Shown: in pieces, positions 1 through 11,736 of the stretch
Layout of the letters: every line of letters starts with the position of its first letter
How positions within the stretch are numbered: position 1 is the stretch's first letter
Assembly: GCF_041381155.1 (NCBI RefSeq)
Contig: NC_091147.1
Coordinates: 10,066,837 to 10,130,836 of the forward strand
Direction: 5' to 3'
Source of the DNA: Argopecten irradians
Taxonomy: Eukaryota; Mollusca; Bivalvia; Pectinida; Pectinidae
DNA length: 64,000 nucleotides
The notes under the pieces: generated by a model
Seen by the model: only the letters and a program-made list of their open reading frames with translations
Told to the model about the DNA's origin: nothing
Databases searched by the model: none
Position numbers and translations under genes: made by a program

Positions 1-1330
1 GGGAACCTACATATGAAATTTGAGACAGATCCCTTCAGTACTATCTGAGAAATAGCCATAAAAAACTTTAACTATCGAAATCCAAGATGGCGGCCTGGCG
101 GCCATCTTGTTCACCGATTGGTCCAAAAATGCAATATGCACAACAAGGGCCCTAGGGGAACCTACATATTAAATTTGAGAAAGATCCCTTCAGCACTTTT
201 TGAGAAATGGGGATATCAAACCTTAACTATCAAAATCCAAGATGGCCGCCTGGCGGCCATCTTGTTTTTTCCTATCAGCCTCAAAATCTGTATGGCACAA
301 AAAGGGACCAAGGGTGACCTCCATGTGAAGTTTGAACAAAATCCCTTCAGTAGTTCTCAAGAAATATCGATAACAAACTTCAACTGCCAAAATCAAAGAT
401 GGCTGCCTGGCGGCCATCTTGTTTTTCCGATCAGCCTCAAAATCTGTATGGCACAAATAGGGACCAAGGGTAACCTCCATGTGAAGTTTGAACAAAATCC
501 CTTCAGTGGTTCTCAAGAAATATCGATAACAAACTTCAACTGCCAAAATCAAAGATGGCTGCCTGGCGGCCATTTTGTTTTTCCGATCAGCCTCAAAATC
601 TGTATGGCACAACTAGGGACGGACCAAGGGTAACCTCCATGTGAAGTTTGAACAAAATCCCTTCAGTGGTTCTCAAGAAATATCGATAACAAACTTCAAC
701 TGCCAAAATCAAAGATGGCTGCCTGGCGGCCATCTTGTTTTTCCGATCAGCCTCAAAATCTGTATGGCACAACTAGGGACCAAGGGTAACCTCCATGTGA
801 AGTTTGAACAAAATCCCTTCAGAAGTTCTCAAGAAATATCGATAACAAACTTTCAACTGCCAAAATCAAAGATGGCTGCCTGGCGGCCATCTTGTTTTTC
901 CGATCAGCCTCAAAATCTGTATGGCACAACTAGGGACCAAGGGTAACCTCCATGTGAAGTTTGAACAAAATCCCTTCAGTGGTTCTCAAGAAATATCGAT
1001 AACAAACTTCAACTGCCAAAATCAAAGATGGCTGCCTGGCGGCCATCTTGTTTTTCCGATCAGCCTCAAAATCTGTATGGCACAACTAGGGACCAAGGGT
1101 AACCTCCATGTGAAGTTTGAACAAAATCCCTTCAGTGGTTCTCAAGAAATATCGATAACAAACTTCAACTGCCAAAATCAAAGATGCTGCCTGGCGGCCA
1201 TCTTGTTTTTCCGATCAGCCTCAAAATCTGTATGGCACAACTAGGACCAAGGGAAACCTCCAACTGTGAAGTTTGAACAAAATCCCTTCAGTAGTTCTCA
1301 AGAAATATCGATAACACACAACTTCTAAAA
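1..1330. repeat. 156 bp tandem satellite array
   Basis: The motif TATGGCAC recurs at about 291, 447, 603, 763, 920, 1076 and 1231, giving a 155-160 bp period. The first 250 bases hold more diverged units and the array is cut by the window start. Each unit carries a short palindrome, AAGATGGC followed by GCCATCTT about 10 bases later, then a conserved stretch ending in AACTTCAACTGCCAAAATC. Open frames on both strands cover the array, but they repeat with the unit and are not a gene. It resembles dispersed bivalve repeats I recall. Confidence 0.9.
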
Positions 1331-2629
1331 ATAAAGTGGACAAATACTGACAAGGTTGACACTTTTAGGTCCATTGGTTCACGGCCGTCCATTACTGACA
1401 ACGGGCGTAATCACCGTAATCTGACAACGGCGATACCAGTATCATAACTGAACACAAGCGATGTCTCAAATGACAACGAAGCGATACACCGTCCACGCAC
1501 CTGACACGGGCGAACCAGCCGTCCAATACTGACAACGGGCGAACCAGCCGTCCACTACTGACAACGGGCGAACCAGCCGTCCTATACTGACAACGGGCGA
1601 ACCAGCCGTCCTATACTGACAACGGGGCGAACCAGCCGTCCAATACTGACAACAGGTGAACAGCCGTCCTATACTGAACGGGCGAACCAGCCGTCCTATA
1701 CTGACAACGGGCGACCAACCGTCCTATACTGACAATACTCATACAACGGGCGAACCAACCGTCCTATACTGACAACGGGCGAACCAGCCGTCCTATACTG
1801 ACAACGGGCGAACCAGCCGTTCTATACTGACAACGGGCGAACCAGCCGTCCAATACTGACAACGGGCGAACCAGCCGTCCATATATTATACTGACAACGG
1901 GCGAACCAGCCGTACTATACTGACTGACAACGGGGCGAACCAGCCGTCTTACTACCACTTTCCTGACTACAACGCACTGAAAAGAACAGTAGTTCCACGA
2001 CAACAAACCAGCCGTCTTATACTGACAACGGGCGAACCAGCCGTGACAACGGGCGATAAAGCTAAACCTATACTGACAACGGGCGAACCAGCAATCCTAT
2101 ACTGACAACGGGCGAACCAGCCGTCCTGTACTGACAACGGGCGACCAGCCGTCCAAATACATGACAAACGGGGGCGAACCAGCCGTCCAATACTGACAAC
2201 GGGCGAACCAGCCGTCCTATACTGACAACGGACGAAACCAACCGTACTATACTGACAACGGGCGAACCAACCGTACTATACTGACAACGACGAACCAGCC
2301 GTCTTATACTGACAACGGGCGAACCAGCCGTCCAATAATGACAACGGGCGAACCAGCCGTCCAATACTGACAACGGGCGAACCAGCCGTCCTATACTGAC
2401 AACGGACGAAACCAACCGTACTATACTGACAACGGCGCGAACCAGCCGTCTTATACTGACAACGGGCGAACCAGCCGTCCAATAATGACAACGGGCGAAC
2501 CACCGTCTCCAATACTGACAACGGGGCGAACCAGCCGTCCTATAACTGACCCACGGACGAACCAACCGTACTATAACTGACAACGGGCGACTACAGCCGT
2601 TCCTATACTGACAACGGGCGACCAGCCGT

Positions 2630-2837
2630 CCCATTCTCTTAATGTTGAGCGCTAAGCAGGAGCAGAGACTACCACTTTCCTGGACTATGGGGGTGTCTCG
2701 GTCAGGGGGGACAGAACCAAATATAGCACTGAAAAGAACAGTAGTTCCACTATACAAGAAGACAACACGAACATATCACTGTCTCCCAAAACACGCACTT
2801 CACACACGCAAGACACCGTCCTTAAGTGACCCTAGCC
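2630..2837 (+). repeat. dispersed-element spacer, copy 1
   Basis: This segment of about 205 bp runs from CCCATTCTCTTAATGTTGAG to the tail GTCCTTAAGTGACCCTAGC. The same sequence recurs at 3534, 4346 and 5564. Its second half is homologous to 21315-21430, which flanks the other 29 bp minisatellite. Its tail also matches the 3' tail of the SINE at 39463. It looks like the 3' part of a non-autonomous transposable element. Confidence 0.8.
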
Positions 2838-3533
2838 GTCCTATACTGACAACGGGCGAACCAGCCGTCCAATACTGACAACGGCGCGATAAAGCAAACC
2901 TATACTGACAACGGCGAACCAGCAAATCCTATACTGACAACGGCGAAACCAGCCGTCCTGTACTGACAACGGGCGATCAACCGTCCTATACTGACAACGG
3001 GCGAACCAGCCGTCCAATACTGACAACGGGCGAACCAGCCGTCTTATACTGACAACGGGCGAACCAGCCGTCCAATAATGACAACGGGCGAACCACCGTC
3101 CAATACTGACAACGGGCGAAACCAGCGTCCTATACTGACAACGGACGAACCAACCGTACTATACTGACAACGGGCGAACCAGCCGTCCTATACTGACAAC
3201 GGGCGAACCAGCCGTCCTATACTGACAACGGGCGAACCAGCCGTCCTATACTGACAACGGGCGAACCAGCCGTCCAATACTGACAACGGGCGAACCAGCC
3301 GTCCTATACTGACAACGGGCGAACCAGACGTCCTATACTGACAACGGGCGAACCAGCCGTCCTATACTGACAACGGGCGAACCAGCCGTCCAATACTGAC
3401 AACGGGCGAACCAGCCGTCCTATACTGACAACGGGCGAACCAGCCGTCCTATACTGACAACGGGCGAACCAGCCGTCCTATACTGACAACGGGCGAACCA
3501 GCCGTCCAATACTGACAACGGGCGACCAGCCGT

Positions 3534-3737
3534 CCCATTCTCTTAATGTTGAGCGCTAAGCAGGAGCAGAGACTACCACTTTCCTGGACTATGGGGTGTC
3601 TCGGTCAGGGGACAGAACCAAATATAGCACTGAAAAGAACAGTAGTTCCACTATACAAGAAGACAACACGAACATATCACTGTCTCCCAAAACACGCACT
3701 TCACACACGCAAGACACCGTCCTTAAGTGACCCTAGC
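3534..3737 (+). repeat. dispersed-element spacer, copy 2
   Basis: Near-identical to 2630-2837 apart from small G-tract length differences (GGGGGTGTC against GGGGTGTC). Confidence 0.8.
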
Positions 3738-4345
3738 CGTCCTATACTGACAACGGGCGAACCAGCCGTCCAATACTGACAACGGGCGATAAAGCAAACC
3801 TATACTGACAACGGGCGAACCAGCAATCCTATACAGACAACGGGCGAACCAGCCGTCCAATACTGACAACGGGCGAATCAACCGTCCTATACTGACAACG
3901 GGCGAACCAGCCGTCCTATACTGACAACGGGCGAACCAGCCGTCCTATACTGACAACGGACGAACCAACCGTACTATACTGACAACGGGCGAACCAACCG
4001 TACTATACTGACAACGACGAACCAGCCGTCCTATACTGACAACGGGCGAACCAGCCGTCCAATACTGACAACGGGCGAACCAGCCGTCCAATACTGACAA
4101 CGGGCGAACCAGCCGTCCTATACTGACAACGGGCGAACCAGCCGTCCTATACTGACAACGGGCGAACCAGCCGTCCTATACTGACAACGGGCGAACCAGC
4201 CGTCCAATACTGACAACGGGCGAACCAGCCGTCCAATACTGACAACGGGCGAACCAGCCGTCCTATACTGACAACGGGCGAACCAACCGTACTATACTGA
4301 CAACGGGCGACAGCCGTCCTATACTGACAACGGGCGACCAGCCGT

Positions 4346-4548
4346 CCCATTCTCTTAATGTTGAGCGCTAAGCAGGAGCAGAGACTACCACTTTCCTGGA
4401 CTATGGGGTGTCTCGTCAGGGGACAGAACCAAATATAGCACTGAAAAGAACAGTAGTTCCACTATACAAGAAGACAACACGAACATATCACTGTCTCCCA
4501 AAACACGCACTTCACACACGCAAGACACCGTCCTTAAGTGACCCTAGC
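4346..4548 (+). repeat. dispersed-element spacer, copy 3
   Basis: Near-identical to the other copies, with a one-base loss in the CTCGTCAGGGG segment. Confidence 0.8.
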
Positions 4549-5563
4549 CGTCCTATACTGACAACGGGCGAACCAGCCGTCCAATACTGACAACGGGCGA
4601 TAAAGCAAACCTATACTGACAACGGGCGAACCAGCCGTCAAATACTGACAACGGGCGAACCAGTCGTCCTGTACTGACAACGGGCGATCAACCGTCCTAT
4701 ACTGACAACGGGCGAACCAGCCGTCCAATACTGACAACGGGCGAACCAGCCGTCCAATACTGACAACGGGCGAACCAGCCGTCCTATACTGACAACGGGC
4801 GAACCATCAGTCCTATACTGACAACGGGGAGAACCAGTCGTCCTAGACTGACAACGGGCGAACCAGCCGTCCAATACTGACAACGTGCGAACCAGCCGTC
4901 CAATACTGACAACGGGCGAACCAGCAGTCCTATACTGACAACGGGCGAACCATCAGTCTATACTGACAACGGGGCGAACCAGTCGTCCTAGACTGACAAC
5001 AGGTGGCCTGCCGTCCTATACTGACAACAGACGAAGCAGCCGTCCTTTACTGACAAAGGGCGACCACTGTCCTATACTGACAACGGGCGAACCAGCCGTC
5101 TTATACTGACAACGGACGAACCAGACGCCCTATAATGACAACGGACGAACCAGCCGTCTTATACTGACAACGGGCGAACCAGCCGTACTATACTGACAAC
5201 GGGCGAACCAGCCGTCCAATACTGACAACGGGCGAACCTGTCGTCCTGTACTGACAACGGGCGAACCTGTCGTCCTGTACTGACAACGGGCGAACCAGCC
5301 GTCTTATACTGACAACGGGCGAACCAGCCGTCCTATACTGACAACGGGCGAACCAGCCGTCCAATACTGACAACGGGCGAACCAGTCGTCCTGTACTGAC
5401 AACGGGCGAACCTGTCGTCTTATACTGACAACGGGCGAACCAGCCGTCCTATACTGACAACGGGCGAACCAGTCGTCCTGTACTGACAACGGGCGAACCT
5501 GTCGTCTTATACTGACAACGGGCGAACCAGCCGTCCTATACTGACAACGGGCGAACCAGCAGT

Positions 5564-5767
5564 CCCATTCTCTTAATGCTGAGCGCTAAGCAGGAGCAGA
5601 GACTACCACTTTCCTGGACTATGGGGTGTCTCGGTCAGGGGACAGAACCAAATATAACACTGAAAAGAACAGTAGTTCCACTATACAAGAAGACAACACG
5701 AACATATCACTGTCTCCCAAAACACGCACTTCACACACGCAAGACACCGTCCTTAAGTGACCCTAGC
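5564..5767 (+). repeat. dispersed-element spacer, terminal copy 4
   Basis: This is the last copy and it ends the minisatellite. Its tail continues CCCTAGCTGTTAATCTTA, closer to the complete SINE-type tail (TGACCCTGGCTGTTAATAGG in the form I recall) than the internal copies, where minisatellite sequence replaces it. Confidence 0.8.
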
Positions 5768-5769
5768 TG

Positions 5770-7050
5770 TTAATCTTACTTAAGGTAGTCTTTTGAAATT
5801 TATTGACGTTTTTTTTGACACTGACACAACGCCAAATATAAATATAGCTTGTCGGTCAGAATGTTTGTGGTGAGGTACCTAACCATCCTAGAACTTATTT
5901 TCCTATGGTTGACATCATTTTTTCCGGGTAAGTCGCCATTCGGAATGTAGAATTATATTTGATGAATGAAGACTTTAACGTCATGCTTTGCATGGAAATG
6001 CTGTTCTTGGTATATCATAACTGAGATTGTAACTTGAAATTAACACATATTCGCTGTCAAACGTGCTGAATGGCAAGGAGCCCAAGGTGTGGAAGGATAT
6101 ATAGAACACAAGCGATCATCAGAAAGGCTAAGGAAGTATTGATGATCTAGCTATTATACATATATGTAAGCGATTGTAAATGATGGTAAGCCATTTAAGC
6201 CATTAAGCAACTCACGCTGAAAATATATGATTATTCATCTGCTACAAATGCATGTTATATGCCTCAGTTGCGGTTGACAGTGCAGGACTTCACATTGGTA
6301 AATGATAACATCAGTTGGCAATGAACATGGGGACCATAGACCGATGTGGTGTATCTAGGAAACCGAGGCTGGAGTTACGTAACATGCGTGTTTTTGACCT
6401 CTTTCCGTACATTACGTAGCAATGACAACATTTGAGACAATGGAGTGGTAAGTTAGTAGATACCATAGTTAAGATGAATGACTGTTTCGTTAAGTCTTAG
6501 TGGCACTGGGGTATACAGACCGGAACAAAGCTACATCCGCCTCTGGGATAACTGACATGGGTGTTGCGAAGCGTTATAAGGACAGCTGATATGTAAAGTA
6601 AGCGGTTGCAAGGACATTTGATAGTCTTGGTTAGAAAGAATATACGTACCCGACCTACTAAGCTTTTTCTACAGACGACACCATTTATCTGTCTAGAAGT
6701 ATTTTGAGATGCAATATTGCAGCTAGGTGTGAATGGTCGCCAAAGAGACCAGTGAAGTAAAAAGAATCACGGCTAGCTGAGACAGGATGAACGTATTGGT
6801 AGCATAGGAAGCCAACGCAGTAAGCGGAATGTAAACATGGCGCCACAACCAGAACCTTTATACTGAGTGGAACATAAAGAAGCGAAACCAAGAAGAAACT
6901 GCCTTTTTACATTGTATCTGTTTACAAAAATTTTCAAAATTTTCAAAAAGCTCTGTGTAGCTTGCTTCTGAGATAACTGTGCGGCATAATTTGCATCTGT
7001 TGATCATAACTGGACAAGGTGCAAACAGTTGTTAGTCTACTGCACGACCT
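5770..7050. other. intergenic, no gene seen
   Basis: AT-rich single-copy-looking DNA without a supportable exon. The stretch at about 6630-6740 has a diverged relative at 43225-43255 and 43700-43760, so it belongs to a dispersed repeat. The minus-strand frame at 6685-6891 lies partly in that repeat and is not supported as a gene. Confidence 0.6.
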
Positions 7051-7054
7051 CCAA

Positions 7055-7080
7055 CCCCCCCCCCCCCCCCCCCCCCCCCC
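7055..7080. repeat. poly-C tract, 26 bases
   Basis: An uninterrupted run of about 26 C. The exact length is likely to be assembly-sensitive. Confidence 0.9.
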
Positions 7081-7291
7081 AAATAAGCTTCTCTAACTGT
7101 TCAGATTGACAGATACTCTGGACCATTACAAAAATAGAACAATTATAGTTGTCCACAATGGTTATATAAATATTTTTATCTGTACAATGATAACATGATT
7201 AAATTTGCTTAATAATGACACATTTTAAAAACAGATTTAGTGGTTAAGAACCATTACTTATCCCATGACTATGCATTTGTCATGTGATAAC

Positions 7292-7441
7292 TCAATATCA
7301 GTTTGGTATCTGCGACACACGTTGGTCAATTCCTACCTCTCACAATATCAGTTGGGTATCAGCGACACACATTGGTCAGTTCCTACCTCTCTCAATATCA
7401 GTTGGGTATCAGCGACACACGTTGGTCAGTTCCTACCTCTC
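7292..7441. repeat. 50 bp tandem repeat, three copies
   Basis: Three copies of a 50 bp unit containing CAATATCAGTTGGGTATC and CGACACACGTTGGTCAGTTC. The plus-strand frame at 7265-7552 is a by-product of this repeat. Confidence 0.85.
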
Positions 7442-7449
7442 TTGATTAC

Positions 7450-8940
7450 AAGTTTTTTTTTCCAACTTAGAACTACTTTTCATAGCAGATTTACCTTCTT
7501 CAAAGTATCAAACAACGGAATATTGACTCTGTTTAGGCACTATATTTTATGACGGAAAGATATCATGACGCAGTGTATGGAAGTAAGCTTCTCTGAATGT
7601 TGACGAGAAACCAATGATTATTACATTATAAATATGACCAATTAAAGTCGTGGGGTAAACAATTTCCCCAGCTCGACTGTAATTCATCAGGTTTATCAAA
7701 ACTCTAGTTTGTTAATTTTCAAGTTTTGACATGGCACTCGCTATTTAAGGCTCGTGACTCTAAAATTTGAAAATTATAACTAACTCGAGTTCAATAAACA
7801 TTATCTTATTAACACTGTTGCGAAACATCTATGTATATTATCCATTATCGTGCTAGACTACAATTGACATGAGGAAGAAGACCCAGCATTCTGAAAATCA
7901 TTTCAGGTCAACATCAGAACTTCCGTCAGTCATCATCTGACCTATATTGATCATCAGTAACACATCCTCGATACTCCAGGGATTATATACCGTCAGTGAT
8001 AGTAACTCCTGGCGTATCGTGGATGTCAGTTACTTTGAGTCCATGTTTAGATTTTAGTACTAAACTGATTTAGAACAAATTAGTAAAATGATGAATTTAG
8101 AGCAGGTCAGTACAATGATGAATTTCCAACTATAGCTGTATCGTGGACTTGCAAAATATTAAAAACCGACAGAAACTGAACATGATAAATTATTTTGAAA
8201 TTTTATCGTAATACTAGTTATCATTTTCAACTGCATTGTAATTAAGAATTTATTGACCACTCAGCGGTCACAGTAAAAGTGGTCTTAATATTCTGAGGTT
8301 GACCAGATTATATCATAAAAGTAGTTCTGTAAATTACAACTATAACATTTCTTTTCAGTAAATGAGAAATGAATACACATATGGACTTATCACTCCAGAA
8401 TTTTACATGGTGTTTATAACTGGAGCCCATTTTTAGTTTAAGTCATTGCAAAATCATTATATTTCATAAGGGTTTATTTTTGGTGTCTTTCGTTAGGTCA
8501 TAGCCTATAGCTGATCAGATTTAGTTTAATTCTCTAGTTTTACTTGGAACAACATGTGTCATCGGTGGGGAACATATATATAGTATAAACAGGAAATGAT
8601 GTTGAGAATTTATACTATACGAGTCACACCTCTAGGAGTTTTCACCGTATTCAACCCAATAAACGCCCAGTGCGCTTAAAAATTGAAGCAACTCAGGGGG
8701 TGCTTAATAGAAACAAATTTGGACTAACCTTTCACAAAATTATTCTACAAAGTAAGCCATAAACCAATTTGCAGAAGAAATTGGTAAGACAAGTTTTCAT
8801 ATTTTCAGTCTGTATTTAATCCAAAGTAAGTGAAATTGTAACCTAAAAAAGGGGAGGGGCGCTTATAGGGATGGGGCGCTTATTGAGTCGAACACGGTAC
8901 TTAAACCTAACATTACACTCTCTATTTACTATCATACCGC
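7450..8940. other. intergenic, no gene seen
   Basis: AT-rich and without a supportable exon. At 7965-8030 a short inverted pair (ATCCTCGATACTCCAGGG and its complement near CCTGGCGTATCGTGGATG) forms a small foldback. The same motif recurs at about 31690, 33525 and 42846. Confidence 0.55.
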
Positions 8941-8951
8941 AGAATCTAAAA

Positions 8952-9162
8952 ATATACAGACATTCACACAAACACATCATATACAGGGGAGGTCGTCCTT
9001 AAATCACCTTAGCTGTAGGACATATACAGACATTCACACAAACACATCATATACAGGGGAGGTCGTCCTTAAATCACCTTAGCTGTAGGACATATACAGA
9101 CATTCACACTAACACATCATATACAAGGGAGGTCGTCCTTAAATCACCTTAGCTGTAGGACA
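8952..9162. repeat. 70 bp tandem repeat, three copies
   Basis: Units start at about 8952, 9022 and 9092 with few mismatches. Each contains GTCGTCCTTAAATCACC, which resembles the GTCCTTAARTGACC tail motif of the SINE-like elements at 2820 and 39560. Confidence 0.85.
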
Positions 9163-9164
9163 TA

Positions 9165-10205
9165 TATATACACGTATACTAACCGATCATCCACATAGTC
9201 ACTGTCAGTTACCTTTATCGGTTTTCATTCTATCACCACAATATTCTCACATACTATCTTATTTAATTTCATAGATCACATGTAACATTCGAAGTTTATC
9301 ACATTTGATTACTCATATAAATACTCTCGTATCTCTCAAACATCACATCACATTTAATACACTATTCTCACATATTAAAAGGGACAATTCACTCAGGCTA
9401 ATTCTTTTACATAACCAAGAAGCAAAATATGGCATAAATGTATCGTTCTTCATTTCTTATGAAACATATAGCCTAAAATATTGACAAATTTCACGTCATT
9501 GATTAGTATTTTTATGGATACTGATGTAATTACAAATTGTTGATCAGTACGATTAAGCAGGTACAATATGTACGCTGTACCCATATCCGAGCCAAAGTCA
9601 CGCACGTTAAACAAATTAACTACATAACCACTGAGGAGGTGATAAATGTTTTTTTTTTTAGGTAAGGCAATTCACCTAATAAGGTAAACACTCTACTGTC
9701 AGAGCGATTTGAGCAGTTCTAGACAAAAGTTGCATTACTTTACGAGCAAGGGACAGGGTTCGGCATACAAGATGTTCGACCACAATGTGTAATGGCGGAC
9801 AGCGAGCGAGTTTGAACATTTCACACGCATTTCACTACCATGGGCTTTTCTGGCATATCACAGTAAAGCCGACTGATCCAGTTTTTATTAGAGCTTGGTT
9901 TTTCCGATATATGTACACATTTTAATGTTTTCTTAGACTGAATTGTCCCTTTAAATACTTTCCATTTGTATTTATATATATCCAATTACGCGTATATTCA
10001 TTTCTATATCTTATATTCTCATACTGCATTTTTCTTTCTAACATTCCCAAATGAACATTGTTTGAGAATATTATTCGGGATGGATCATTACCCAAACCTG
10101 AACACAAATATAATCATACATATATTGCTCTAAATTGCAGTTTTTATTTAAAATCCATATATATATATAAATAATTAAATGTTCCTCTTGTTTATATACA
10201 AATAA
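9165..10205. other. intergenic, no gene seen
   Basis: AT-rich with short A/T runs. No exon, RNA gene or clear repeat could be supported. Confidence 0.5.
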
Positions 10206-10209
10206 TATA

Positions 10210-10362
10210 AAATTCTTTCATAAGTGGATATAAAGGATAGAGATATTCTACCCGAGGATCACAAAATGAAGTAAAATCCGAGGCTTGCCGAGAGTCTCAC
10301 GCCATTTTGTGATCCCGAGGGTAGAATATCCTTATCCTTCATATCCACACACGAAAGAGTAT
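10210..10362. mobile_element. foldback (MITE-like) inverted repeat
   Basis: The left arm 10224-10268 and right arm 10303-10348 are near-perfect complements (cores GATATTCTACCCGAGGATC and GATCCCGAGGGTAGAATATC) separated by about 34 bp. Complementarity extends weakly outward through CTTTC/GAAAG. No coding capacity. A small non-autonomous foldback element is the simplest reading. Confidence 0.6.
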
Positions 10363-10732
10363 TTTTCTCTCATACCTTGAAGTTTTATTGCAATTTTACT
10401 ACTTTGATTTTCTGTCATTTTGAAATATATTCGGAAAAAAACCTGCAAGTCAATTTCGTGCTATTTTCAACGCAAATTCCGTTTTTTTGTATCTTTTGAA
10501 GTAAAGTCAGACTACTTTCTGAAAAAAAGTTAAATTGTACCGATCACATAGTAGCTTTGTTGACGCTGTGACGCCACGAGGCTTTATTGCATGGATATCG
10601 ATGGAATACAGCCTCAAACGACATTAGTGTAATGCCCTTGACCAGCCAGTATTACAGGTGTAGGTATGAGAGAGAGAAAAAAAATGACATTAACATGAAA
10701 AAAAAAAATGATAACATTCACGAAACTAGCCT

Positions 10733-11575
10733 ATTGGATAGAGTGAGGGTACTTAATTTCGCACAGTACGTAATTTCGCACACCTGACGATTTTTCGCGA
10801 TCTTCCTTTAAATGCCAGAACGATTTGCTCTGTTGTTTATGTTGTGACTAAAGGAGGCCTCTCACTGTGATTTTGTCATATTTAGTTAAACTTTTCAGGA
10901 TAAGTTTGTTTTGAAAAAAACGAAATCGAAACAATACGGCCTATCTCAGTAAAGAAATTTATAGAAAATAAACCACTTGACATAAAATAATTCTGGGTGA
11001 TAAATAACTGATTCACGTACAATTATGTAGAGAAACTATCCTTTTTTAGAATATATCGAAACCCGTATGAAAAATCCATCAAATATAAGCGGAAAACAGA
11101 TATTTTCTGCGGACACGCTATGACTTTCTTGACCTCGTTTACATTGTTTACTATGGGGAGCGGTCGTTTTTCGTAACGAAAATGGCGGCGAAATGTCACT
11201 TTTTCATTTAGAAATATAATTTGTGTTTTGATGTCATTTCAAGATTGGAACTGTACTTAATCTTCGTTTATGATGTTTGTTGGTCCATGAAATGTTTGAA
11301 AATAATTATTTTCTCCAAAAACAAGAAAGTTAGAGGGGTGTGCGAAATTACGTCCCCCAAACCCGTTCAACTACAGGTGAACCTCAAGTTAATAACAGCT
11401 CCCGTGCGCAGTGATACGTCTGCGCATATCCGGTTACATACTCGTGTGTTGTGAAGAACTTGTACATCTGCCGATGTAAGTCCAGCCTTTTTGGTTCGGA
11501 ATGAAAGTATTTGAAATTCATTAAAATCAATGCCAAAAGTGTGCGAAATTACGTACCCCCACTCTATTCTGTGAG
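10733..11575. mobile_element. non-autonomous element with terminal inverted repeats
   Basis: The left end, near 10736, reads ATAGAGTGAGGGTAC then TAATTTCGCACA. The right end, ending near 11570, reads TGTGCGAAATTACGTACCCC then ACTCTAT, its inverted complement with few mismatches. A further copy of GTGCGAAATTACGTCCCCC lies inside at about 11339 and one of TAATTTCGCACACC near 10770. About 840 bp, no transposase frame. I could not define a target-site duplication. Confidence 0.55.
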
Positions 11576-11736
11576 TATGTGAAGCAGTTTGTAGGATGGT
11601 CAATCATACACGTTATTACATTAAGTCCAGGACAAACGTCAACCTGTCTTCGAATCAAACCGTGCAATTTCGAGCATATTGCAGTAGAAATTGGTTTAAA
11701 AATCCGAGGATTTCCGAAACAAATGAGAGTAGTACA

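Larger units (their letters stand above)
1370..5567. repeat. 29 bp minisatellite (GGGCGAACCAGCC type) with higher-order structure
   Basis: A 29 bp unit with the core GACAACGGGCGAACCAGCC repeats through about 4.2 kb, with degenerate units from 1370 to 1495. It is interrupted by near-identical spacers of about 205 bp at 2630-2837, 3534-3737, 4346-4548 and (terminal) 5564-5767, plus a truncated one near 1960-2000. The first three full spacers are followed by the same variant unit ending CGATAAAGCAAACC, and the truncated one is followed by a close variant (CGATAAAGCTAAACC), so blocks of unit plus spacer were duplicated together. The minus-strand frames reading GWFARCQYRTAGSPVVSIG are the minisatellite read in rotating frames. 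Confidence 0.93.

Noticed and set aside
118..1244. Open frames on both strands in the first 1.2 kb
   Set aside because: Produced by the 156 bp satellite; stops appear wherever the unit length changes.
1764..5489. Many minus-strand open frames reading ARCQYRTAGSPVVSIGRLV
   Set aside because: 29 bp minisatellite read in rotating frames; no start context or domain.
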